Positions 1 through 8,765 of a DNA stretch of 64,000 nt are shown in pieces; the stretch's first letter is position 1, and the number at the start of each line of letters is the position of its first letter. Location of the stretch: contig CM028384.1 in assembly GCA_013146195.2 (NCBI GenBank), positions 78,402,728 to 78,466,727 of the forward strand, written 5' to 3'. Below the pieces are notes generated by a model. It was not told where the DNA came from and ran no database searches. It saw nothing but the letters and a program-made list of their open reading frames with translations. A program made the position numbers and the translations under genes. The stretch comes from Codonopsis lanceolata (Eukaryota > Streptophyta > Magnoliopsida > Asterales > Campanulaceae).

Positions 1-1634
1 GCGCCCCCACTATGGATTTTATGAAAATAGCCTTATGGCCTATCTCGGATCATTATGGGTGCTTTGGGTTTTCTACGTCAAGTTATCCCTTGTTTAGGGG
101 ATACCAGGACATAGGAAAGCATCACCTTTCCATTCCCATTCTCATTTTTTTAGGGGAGAACGTGAAAGTGCAAAGAAAGATGTTGCGAGGCCCCACTGGA
201 TCCAAAATGTTTTAGAGTCGTCATCTTTATTTTAAGGAATAAATAAAGCAAAACCAAAAAGGAAAACCAAAGATGATGAAAACGGGTTCGGAGGCTAAGT
301 TACGAGTTGGGAAGGTGCTAGGCACCCAACTTGCCCTTTCAGTCTCAAAACAGTTTTCGGCTAAAGTATGTTTGTTGTTATATTAATTTAACAAATAAAT
401 AAAGCATTAACTGCCTACAAATACATCCATTACATCTATATTATTTACGGACTTGCAACAGTCTATTTTACAAACAATCACAAATATACTTGAAAACATT
501 TTTCCATAGTAACGGCTACATTTAGTATTATTTCCTAACTAAATCCGGGCAGCATAACTGCTTATATATTTACATTGGACCGGATTGGAAATAATACTCT
601 TACAAATAAAGACTTTAATGAATACATAAAGCAAATACTTACAAATACATCTGAAAATATTTGGCCATAATAACGGCTACATTTAGTACTATTTCCTAAC
701 TAAATCCGGGCAGCACAACTGCTTATATATCTACATTGGGCCGGATTGGAAATAATACTTTTACAAAATGGAAGACTTTAAAATAAAACTTACAGACAGC
801 CTACGGTGTGCTCGCTCTGTCCCTCGGAGAGAGAGAGTATTTTTTTTGTTGTTGTTGTTGTGTGTTGTGTGTTGTGTGAGTTTGGGCAGCGTGACTGCTT
901 CTCAAAGTTACTTTCGGCCTATGGTTTTGGGCAGGGTAACTGTTTGTTTTTGGTTGTTTGTTGGCTTGAGGTAGGCTGAAATCGGGCAGAATAACGGCTT
1001 ATTTCTGGCTGATTTGGCCTTTTAAATCGGGCAGAGCAACTGCTCTTTCCACGATTTTTGGACCGGGGAAAAATGGTGGATACCTAGCTGGGGGGCTAAG
1101 GTTCACTTCTACCGGTTGGTTTTGTGTTTGGCGGAGGTTTGGCAGGGTTTCGAGGCTTTTTGAGGTGATCACTTACTATCTCACACCACTCCCTATTTCT
1201 CCAGCGTAACGAGAACGCGGAGAAGCTTTACGCAAATTTTCTGTTCTGAAATGAGGAGCCGAGCCTCTGTATTTATAGGAGAAAACAGGGACACCGAAGG
1301 AATTAAATTTCCTTCTCTGCGCATCGTTTGAGTGTACACTGTGCTGAGTGAGTTGCATTTTGCGGCAACTGTTTGATGAACAGTGGGCAGAGAAATGGAA
1401 TTTGGGCGCCTAACCCTCCAATTTGGGCGCCAAGCCCAAATTCATGGGTTGCCATGCCCATTTCCAAACTTTGGCATTTTTGAGCACTTTAGTCCCTGCA
1501 GTTCGTCCTTTTGCGCATCCTGCTTTGTCCTTTTGCACTTTTGACCCTGTAACTTGATATTTGTTAATGTTTTAATAGGTCTTGATATTTTATGTCATGT
1601 CAAATACCAGGGGTACGAAATTGGGGTGTCTACA
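1..1634 (-). repeat. 3' LTR of element O, copy 1 (cut by window start)
   Basis: From position 12 onward this stretch repeats at 9101-10724 with few differences. It ends in GTGTCTACA at 1634, which on the minus strand gives the LTR start TGTAGACAC. Just inside it, at 1635-1652, lies a purine-rich tract on the minus strand. The missing left end can be judged from the second copy, where the LTR begins TGTGGGTTC at 14202. Open frames here, such as 12-215, are not conserved genes. Confidence 0.88.
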
Positions 1635-1652
1635 GAGCCCCTCAACGATGGA
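1635..1652 (-). promoter_or_regulatory. Polypurine tract of element O
   Basis: On the minus strand the sequence TTGAGGGGCTC directly precedes the LTR start TGTAGACACC. This is the position and composition of a polypurine tract that primes plus-strand DNA synthesis. In the second copy the junction has lost a few bases at a CAG site (around 16139). Confidence 0.6.
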
Positions 1653-3914
1653 GTCTACGGGTAACCCGCAGCTTACTTAGTAGACGAACATCGTTGATAA
1701 GAATAGACTCTCCAATTTCGTTCAATTACAAAACAAGGGAGAAAGATGCAGCAGGTAGTAGTTATAATGCAACAATTTATCAAACCTCCATATCCTAGAC
1801 AGTTTTAGTCAGTTATAACAGGTTATCGCAGTTTTTAAGCAGAGATGCAAATTAAATGCTCTGATGGTCGGACCTACTAATGTAGGCTGCCTACATATCC
1901 CTTAATAAAAGGAATCAGACCAAACGTAGTTCGGCCTAAGCTGAAACAAACAACCAATGAGGATGTTGTGCTCTTTTTTGGTTCAAACCCGTCCGAGAAC
2001 ACAAATGAAGAAAAGATTTTCATGTTTTTTGAAAAGCCGTATTCTTCCGGTCCGAAACCGTTGCCAAATACGGTATGAAGATTTTTGTGTTTTTCGAAAA
2101 CCATATTTCACCTGGAAAATACCTGTCGATGAAATACGTTAAGAGGCATTTTCAAAATCATGTCTGGCTGGCCATATCTCCTATTTCCAAACATAATAAG
2201 AAAACTTCAAATTTCCGAAAACTGTATTCGACCGATAAACTGTCGTCGAATACGACAAAGGGAATTTTCTTCAAAATTTCGAAAACTGTATCCAACCGAT
2301 CAAAATCCATCGTTGGATACGACAGAGAGATTTTTTTTTTCTTCTTCCTCTTTTTTTTTTTTTTTTGAATATTGCTCTTTTTTTTTCTTTTTTTTTAACA
2401 AAATCTTTTGAAAAATATTTTCCTTTTATTTCTGAAAGCAAAATAAGAAATCTTACCTTTCTTACCTTCTCATGCTTTTGACTGCTGCTGTTGGCTCAGC
2501 TGATTTGGCTATTTTCGCCGTTCTGACTTTTCATGCTGGGGATTTCCCTCTTTTTTTCTTGTTTTTTTTTCTTGCATTTTTTTTCATGACTTTATTTTTC
2601 TCTGACTCTCTTTTCTTCTTTTCTTTTCTTTGATTGATTTTTCTTTTCTTTTATTTTTGCATTTTTCTTTTATTTTTTTTAGGAAAAGGGGCTTACCTTT
2701 TGCCGCTGAATTTTCTGACTCTTTTGCTTGTCTGGCGGCTGACTGGCTGGAGATATGAGCTTTTCTTGCTTTTTGGATGAAAGGCCATCGACTGTGGTTA
2801 ACAAAACTGCTTTTGTTAACTTTCTGTTAAGTCTTAGGGGCCGCTTTGCAACTCTGAAATTTTGAGGACTTAGGTGTTGATTCTGAGTTGCTTGGAGGGG
2901 GAAAAGTGAAAATTCCACTTTCCCTTCTTTCTTCATCTACGGGAATGAAGGCAGATGCCTTCATTCTTTCTCTTTTCAGCTTTCTTTTTCTTCCATTGCC
3001 GACGGAGTGAATTTTCTCTATTTCCTTCATTTCTTCTTCTTTCTTTTTTTTTTTTTTTTTTTGTTTTTGTTTTTTTTTTTTTGTTTATGTCATTTGTATC
3101 TAAAATCTGTACATACATGGGTTATGTAATGCAGTATAATTTTACATGATATGAGAAAATAAAATGCATACTCAAAATACATGCAGAAAATAAAGCTATA
3201 CCGATATCTAAGGGTAGTGGCACGCTGTATCTCAGAAATGAAATTCAAATGAGTGTACCTTCGGGCTTGAGCGGGCTTTTCTCTTTCTTTTTTTTTGTTT
3301 GTTTGTTTTTTTTTTTTAATATGCGGGGAGAGGAAAAGGCAGTCACCTCCTTGTGTTATCGGCCATATAGTTGTTGCATGGCTACACTTGGCATAAGGCT
3401 ATTCTCATAGCCCCTGCATTTTTCTTCGCAATCACCCAGGGCAGCAACGAATAGTCGGAATCCCAGCCATTTGGCTGTTTCAGGACGGCAGTGTGGATAA
3501 TGAATAGGATAGGGACACTTCTGGTGCTTCTTGTTCTGATGAGACTGAGCCTTTTCTGTGCCTTGCAGAAGAAGTATATGAGCCCGGCCGGGCAGACATC
3601 GCAGGTACTAATGGATCATTTCGAGGCTGAAGCTGCAAACGAAGGGAGATTTGGGGGGGAACAAGTGGGGGTATAGGCAAAAGTATATATGTGCAGGCAT
3701 AATGCATAATGTAAATGTCTTAATAAAAATTCCTAAGTTGCACTTTGGGACCTGTAATATTATATTTTAGTGTTTTAATGTGAGCTTCTGTCGTGGTTTT
3801 TCTCTTTCTTTTGTCATGCGAGCTTGTTGCATACTGAAGATTGGAGATAGAATGCTGAGGATTCAAAGAGTGTCTTCCCTCCCCTTTTTCTCCTGATTTT
3901 CCACGTTTTTTTAT
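1653..3914 (-). other. Non-coding 3' region of element O
   Basis: I see no credible coding sequence here. The stretch is rich in T-runs on the plus strand (about 2330-2400, 2545-2690 and 3040-3090) and holds the hairpin array at 2037-2320. Long non-coding stretches between pol and the 3' LTR are usual in Tat/Ogre elements. The phenylalanine-rich open frames at 2075-2411 and 2955-3149 are translations of the T-runs. Confidence 0.6.
2037..2320. repeat. Tandem array of four hairpins
   Basis: Four inverted repeats follow one another, several preceded by a TTTCGAAAA-like motif. The arms are CCGTATT/AATACGG (2037-2043, 2067-2073), TATTTCA/TGAAATA (2104-2110, 2130-2136), GTATTCGAC/GTCGAATAC (2224-2232, 2245-2253) and GTATCCAAC/GTTGGATAC (2288-2296, 2312-2320). 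Units 3 and 4 differ at two arm positions and both changes are matched in the opposite arm. Role unknown; it lies in what would be the 3' untranslated part of the element RNA. Confidence 0.65.
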
Positions 3915-4049
3915 GCTCTAACTTTTGCCTAGGTCGCCCTTTCGGGTTTTCAACCTAGCGAGCCCTTATTTTTCCTTTTTGTTTTTGTTTTTTTTTATTT
4001 GCTCTAATTTTTGCCTAGGCCACCCTTTCGGTTTTTTAGCCTAGCGAGC
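3915..4049 (-). repeat. 49-bp direct repeat over the pol C-terminal end
   Basis: Units at 3915-3963 and 4001-4049 are near-identical, both starting GCTCTAA and ending CTAGCGAGC. On the minus strand the upstream unit encodes the last residues of pol (LARLKNRKGGLGKN and stop); the second unit repeats the same coding end after the stop. The spacer is T-rich. The same pair occurs at 18340-18388 and 18426-18474. Confidence 0.7.
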
Positions 4050-4823
4050 TGGAGAGGTAAGCACTTGCCAGATACGGTGTTTCGAGCATAATACCTTTTG
4101 AGCTCATTAAGATCGGAGGGCTGAACAAGGTCTTTTCTTTCCTGGCTTATGAGGAGTACAACATCTCCTGGCCGGATCTCTTGGACAATATACGGCACAT
4201 CGTGGAAGAGAGTGGTAGCAGCCCCTTGATAAGTAGCCCCAGCATTTTTTTAGCCCAGACGGCATGACATGATAGCAGTAGGTCCCCCAAAGGGGTGGTG
4301 AATGGGGTTTTTTTCTTGGGTCTCCTGCCGCCTTTGATTTGACTATAACCCAAAGATGCCGTCGATGAAGGATATGATTTTGTGAGTAGCAACGACGTCT
4401 ACCACAATATCAACATTGGGTAGAAAGAGGTCATCTTTGAGCGACGCCTTGCTGAGGTTGCGAAGATTTACGCAGATCCGAACCTTCCTGTTGGGCTTTG
4501 GAACGGTCACTATATTGGACAGCCTGATCAGGTATTTTTTTTAAGTCTTTTTTTTTACTACTACTTTTTCCTTTCTCTTTTTTTTCTTTTTTTTTTTTTA
4601 CCCGAATGAAGTTGACGTGCGACTGTTTCATGCTTTCTTTTAGAACTTGTAGTGACCATTCTGGCTTGATGCTGCGGAGCTTTTGTCTGATTGGCTGAGC
4701 ATCCGAACATGTGGGGATTCGGTGTTTGACTATGGCTGGGTCTACCCCCGACATATCTTCATAGGACCAGGTAAACATGTCCACGAACTTTTTGAGGAGA
4801 TCCATGAGCACTATCCTTAATTT
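4004..4823 (-). pseudogene. pol remnant of element O: RT start fused to integrase C-terminal end
   Basis: The minus-strand frame opens with a Tat/Ogre-type RT entry (FTWSYEDMSGVDPAIV, then PEWSLQVLKE). After an A-rich run (4540-4600) that shifts the frame, other frames carry VTVPKPNRKVRICVNLRNLS, an IISFIDGI segment, PFTTP and GATYQGAATTLFHD. The sequence then passes to PGDVVLL...KRYYARN, which resembles the last residues of pol in this lineage. The expected YVDD box, RNase H and integrase core are missing. Frameshifts lie in homopolymers and at CTG/CAG sites. It encodes no working enzyme. The fusion is an inference from motif order. Confidence 0.75.
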
Positions 4824-5255
4824 TCAGAACCTTGCAGGGAGTTGCCGATTTTGACTTCTTTTGATTTCCTTGTTCAGCCCCAGATTGATAGTGAGTAACT
4901 TTTCATTTTCTGTTGATGAATGATGTTGTTCCTGGTGCTCTACTGACTTTACAAGCTCAAGCAAATATTTTTTATCTTTTGGGTCCATTTCATCAAATGA
5001 CTCATTATTATGAATATTTAATGTGTCTTTTAATGTAGGTGCAACTAAGAAATAAGCAAAGACATTCAGATTATCATTAATAGCAAACTGCACGGGGCTT
5101 ATTACATTATTGAGGACCAGGGGTTTGAGATCCTCAATTTTAGGGAGCGGATCGGTAGATGACCAATCCGTAAAGCTAGGGAATGAATTAGAGATAATAT
5201 ATCCGAAGTGGTCCACCAGATCTGCGGGCGTTAAAAGCGGGCCGGTCGTAGTATA
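4824..5255 (-). pseudogene. gag-pol linker / pre-RT region of element O
   Basis: About 144 codons lie in the same frame as gag and the RT start, bounded by a TAG at 5256-5258 and a TGA at 4824-4826. The protein contains VDHFGYIISNS and ends with LLTINLGLNKEIKRSQNRQL, like the stretch just upstream of RT in Tat/Ogre pol. I could not find a clear aspartic protease motif (DSG or DTG), so a protease is not claimed. A 5-bp TG-rich stretch and otherwise open frame suggest recent loss by point mutation. Confidence 0.6.
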
Positions 5256-7349
5256 CTAGTTCTGCAGAGGCTTATTAGAAATAGACTCAAACTCAGCAGG
5301 GAGCTTCTCGTAATCAGTACCTCTGCCTATCATACCCAGGAAGTTTTCATCAACCTCAATCATGTTGATTTGAGGTAGAGGGTTATTGACTATATTTGGT
5401 CTGGGAGGAGGTTTTTCAATCACCTTATCATCTATCAAATCCTGGATAGCATTTTTTAGCGTGTAGCATCTGTCGGTGAGGTGACCACTGCAGCGATGGT
5501 ATTCACAATACTGAGCATGATTCCATGTGTCAGGTAGGGGGTTTGGTGGCCTATAGTTTTCCAAAGGCTTTAACACTCCCTGAGCCAGTAGCCCCTGCAG
5601 GATCACTGACTGAGAGGCTGGCAGTTCATCATAATGCCGATTTTGATTTCTGAAATTTCTGTTTGGGCCATGATTCCCTCTGACTGTGTTGACAGACCTG
5701 TCTGCTCCATAAGACCATGGAACGGTGCCATAATTTTGGGTAGGCAAAGTGGCTGATGTATTTCTTACCATATTGACGGTTGGTGAGGGTGTGGCTGCGG
5801 CTGTCTTCCCTTTAGAGTAACGGAAAGAGCTAGGAGACGTATTAACTTGTAATTTCCTCGTCCGTATATCTTCATCAATACGAACCCCTATCTCCACTAC
5901 TTCTTTAAAGCTGCTGTAAGGGAGATACCGCATGTGTTCTAGGTATATGGGCTAGAGGTTTTTGATGAACATCCGGCATGACTCAGCTGGATTAGGTCTG
6001 TCAAAAGTCTGGGCCAACTTTCTTTTCCACCTGATTGCAAACTCAGCACATTTTTCTTTTTCCTTTTGGGTGCATGACTCGAGGTCTCTTTTATTTTCAG
6101 GGTCGGTGTTGTCTTTGTACCTTTCAAGGAATTCTTCGGCTATCCGGTCCCAGGTATTCATGGTGCTACTGTCTGACAACATCAACCATTGCTTGGCAGC
6201 CCCTACCAGAGTGAGGTTGAAATTGGAAGCCATAGCTTCAAAGCTAGCTCCCATTGACTGCATACCAGAGGAATAGGATTTTAGATGGTATATAAGGCAT
6301 CCAGTCCCATCAAACTTTTCTATGTCGGGCATTTTTAATTTTAAAGGCAGTATTGCTGAAGGTTGTAATGCCAGTGCCCGCGTAGAAAATTCCCCTTTGT
6401 TGAGAAGTTTGAGCATCATTGTTTTCATGTTTTCCATGTCAGCTTCCATTTTGGTGGCTGGGGGAGTTGGTTTCAGGCATATGCTGGCAGGATTAGGGAA
6501 GGCTGGGTTAATTTCTGGCTGTGGTGCTGGGTAAAGATTTCGGGCAGGATAAAGGTTTTGGACAGTGTATGCTGGTGGGTTTTGGGTTGGATATGGATTT
6601 TGGGTCGGATAAGTATCCTGGGCTAGATATGGGTTTTGAGCCGGATATGGGTTTTGAGCAATGTAAGCTGGTGGATTTTGGGTTGGATAGGGATTTTGAG
6701 TTGGGTAAGGATTTTGAGCTGGATATGAGTTTTGGGCTGGATAGAGATTTTGGGCAAGATAGGGATTTTGGGTTGGATATGGGTTTTGGCGGGATAGAGA
6801 TTTTGGGCGATAGGGATTCAGGATAGAGATTTTGGGTTGGTGGGTTTTTGCGGTTTCGATTTGGCGGCGTGGTCATTAAAAGGTAAATAGGTAGTAACTT
6901 GGCTTGACGGGTTATAGCTTCGGGGATCCATATGTGGGCTGTTTTGGAGTGGGTTGATTATAGGAAAAGGGAGGTCATTTGGACCCTGGGGAATATTGGT
7001 GTTTGGGATAGGATATTGAGCGTAGGATGGGTGAGGTTTGACATTTGGGTAGTAGGGAGTTGGTTGAGGGTTAGGATTTCGAGTGATGACATTGTTTGGT
7101 GGGTTAGTGTTTGGCTGAGGGTTTGGGTTTGGAGGCATATGTGAGGTTGATGCTTCTTGTGGGACTGCAGGGGAAGAGATTACCTCGCCACTGGATTTCA
7201 AGCTTTGTACCAGATTAGCCATTTGGCTCATTATACGATCAGCCTGTGCACCCAAATTTTGGTCTAGCCACCGCCGCATTGGCTGAGTCGAGCATACCCG
7301 GAGCCCTCAGATCTGTACCCATAGCGGATTGTTCACTTTTTGCTGCCAT
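5256..7349 (-). pseudogene. gag of element O, copy 1 (broken)
   Basis: The start is taken as the ATG at 7347-7349 (MAAKSEQSAMG), which the second copy shares. In order from the N-terminus: a Q/D/A-rich head (AMQQWLDQNLGAQADRI type), a Pro/Asn-rich linker, a hexapeptide-repeat region (6555-6840), a capsid-like domain (MEADMENMKT ... MPDIEKFDGTGCLIYHL ... QWLMLSDSSTMNTWDRIAEEF, 6449-5952), then CEYHRCSGHLTDRCYTLK, the zinc-binding motif usual for this lineage. Breaks: a frameshift in the repeat region and an in-frame TAG at 5952-5954, where a CAG codon is likely in the ancestor. Gag forms the particle and binds RNA; this copy could not make a full protein as written. Confidence 0.82.
6555..6840 (-). 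repeat. 18-bp tandem repeats in gag (hexapeptide NPYPAQ-like)
   Basis: The stretch consists of 18-bp units whose minus-strand gag frame reads as variants of N-P/L-Y-P-A/T-Q, giving a Tyr/Pro/Gln-rich low-complexity block of roughly 15 units. Other frames give PKSLS-like or FGQD-like repeats and are shadows. The second copy carries the block at about 20955-21235 with the same unit types but indels. Confidence 0.75.
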
Positions 7350-7805
7350 ACTTGCGGATCTGTACCCTCCGAATCAAGCCGCCTTTATCCGACTGCTTAC
7401 GATACCCTCTATTCGATTTCTCGCACTTGATTCCTCGTATCAATCGGCCAAGATCGCTCTCGCTTTTCCAAATTCGGGCCAGTTTCGAGGAAAATGGGCT
7501 TGGTATCAGAAGGCTGGTTGAAGGCTTTCTGGGTTTGGAGTACAGCGTGCCTTTATTAGTATATTTTATTAATTATTATTTTCCCTACAAAATGACCGGA
7601 TAAGCACCTGCTTAATTTTGACAGTCTCAGGACTTTCCTGGAACAGTGGATTCTTTCTCTAGAGTATAGGACCAACGTATTCCACCTGCCTTTCGACTCC
7701 CCGAGATCGGACTGATCCCAAGCAAAGGGCCTATACTCTTTCCGGGATCCACCATTCGAAATGATCTAGGTCGAGCATTTGAAAATAATAAATCAGCCCC
7801 AATGT

Positions 7806-7942
7806 ATTTTTTTTTGACTTGCGCAATTTTTTTTGACTTGCACAGATTTTTTTTTGACTTGCGCACATTTTTTTTGACTTGCGTAGATTTTTTTTTTGAC
7901 TTGCGCAATTTTTTTTTTGACTTGCGCGCATTTTGTTTTGAC
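7806..7942 (-). repeat. Tandem TTTTTTTTGACTTGCGCA repeats
   Basis: Seven imperfect units of about 20 bp, each a T-run followed by GACTTGCGCA or a close variant (GCACAG, GCGTAG, GCGCGC). On the element strand this is TGCGCAAGTC plus an A-run. The same block is at 22208-22347. T-run lengths vary between units and between copies. Confidence 0.8.
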
Positions 7943-8445
7943 TGGGCTGACCCACAATTTAAAATGCAAAAACCGATCGATCTTTGAAGTGTCCTGAGAA
8001 TCTACATGCAGTCTAACGTTGGTTTATGCAGGGGGTAGGCTGGCTATGGTGTAGGGTAGCAGTTCGGAATATATTTATATGCATGTGCGCGTGTGTGCGA
8101 CATCTAAAAAGAAAAAAAAGAAGTTTTTTTTCAGATATAAAAAATAAAAAAGAAAACAGATATAGCCTGTCTTGCTGTTATATATGGATTTTCTCGGCTT
8201 TTTAGCTTAAGCGCGAGCAAGCAAGCATACCATCAAGAAATAGAAAGAAAAGCAGGGAATCTATCTATTTCTAAAAAAAATGGGTCCTAATCCCCAAAAT
8301 AAAATGACAGAATGAATGCATGTATGTATATATATTTTGCAGAATGAAAATAAAGCAGAATAAAATAATAAAGGCTGAAAATGAAAAGATTTTAAAAACA
8401 AAGCCCCGGACCGCTTGTTGTGTCGCCTCTGATAATATTACACAT

Positions 8446-8448
<3 letters not shown>

Positions 8449-8492
<44 letters not shown>
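8449..8492. repeat. (TA)n microsatellite
   Basis: About 22 TA units, continuing into ATGTATATAA. The second copy has a run of slightly different length at 22855-22894. The ORFs reading IYIYIY are artefacts of it. Confidence 0.95.
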
Positions 8493-8499
<7 letters not shown>

Positions 8500-8746
8500 A
8501 TTTTTTTTTGCAAATTTTTTTTGAAAAATACGAATATTTTCAAGTATATATGTAACAGTATTTGAAATGAAACTGCCGCAAGATGGAGGATCATATCCAC
8601 AAATATAGACAAGGATGTTAAAGGAACGCAATATTCAACTGTTTAAATTAATATAACAAGCATACTTTAGCCAGAAACAAAAAGAAAAAAAAGTTTTGGT
8701 TACTGAGTCTAGCCCTCCATTTTTATTTATTAAAATAAAAACGATC

Positions 8747-8764
8747 TCCCAGCCAGAGTCACCA
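8747..8764 (-). promoter_or_regulatory. Primer-binding site of element O
   Basis: Just inside the 5' LTR, on the minus strand, lies TGGTGACTCTGGCTGGGA; the second copy (23149-23166) has TGGTGACTCTGCTGGGGA. It starts with TGG, as a site complementary to a tRNA 3' CCA end must, and it is not the initiator-Met type. Ogre-type elements are known to use a different tRNA (tRNA-Arg has been described); this identity was not checked here. Confidence 0.6.
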
Positions 8765-8765
8765 C

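Larger units (their letters stand above)
7350..8746 (-). other. Leader of element O between primer site and gag
   Basis: Non-coding leader of about 1.4 kb on the minus strand. It contains the TTTTTTTTGACTTGCGCA repeat block (7806-7942), a (TA)n run (8449-8492) and AT-rich sequence. No convincing protein was seen; the Lys/Gln-rich frames at 7627-7955 are translations of the repeat. Confidence 0.6.

Noticed and set aside
2075..2411. Phe-rich small proteins at 2075-2411, 2955-3149 and 16840-17307
   Set aside because: They are translations of poly(T) tracts in the non-coding part of element O.
6508..6876. PKSLS-repeat protein and FGQD-repeat frame on the other strand
   Set aside because: Both are frame shadows of the NPYPAQ-type gag repeat.
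7806..7942. CRISPR-like or phage-like repeat array
   Set aside because: Units are contiguous without distinct spacers, the core is T-run plus 10 bases, and the context is a plant retrotransposon leader.
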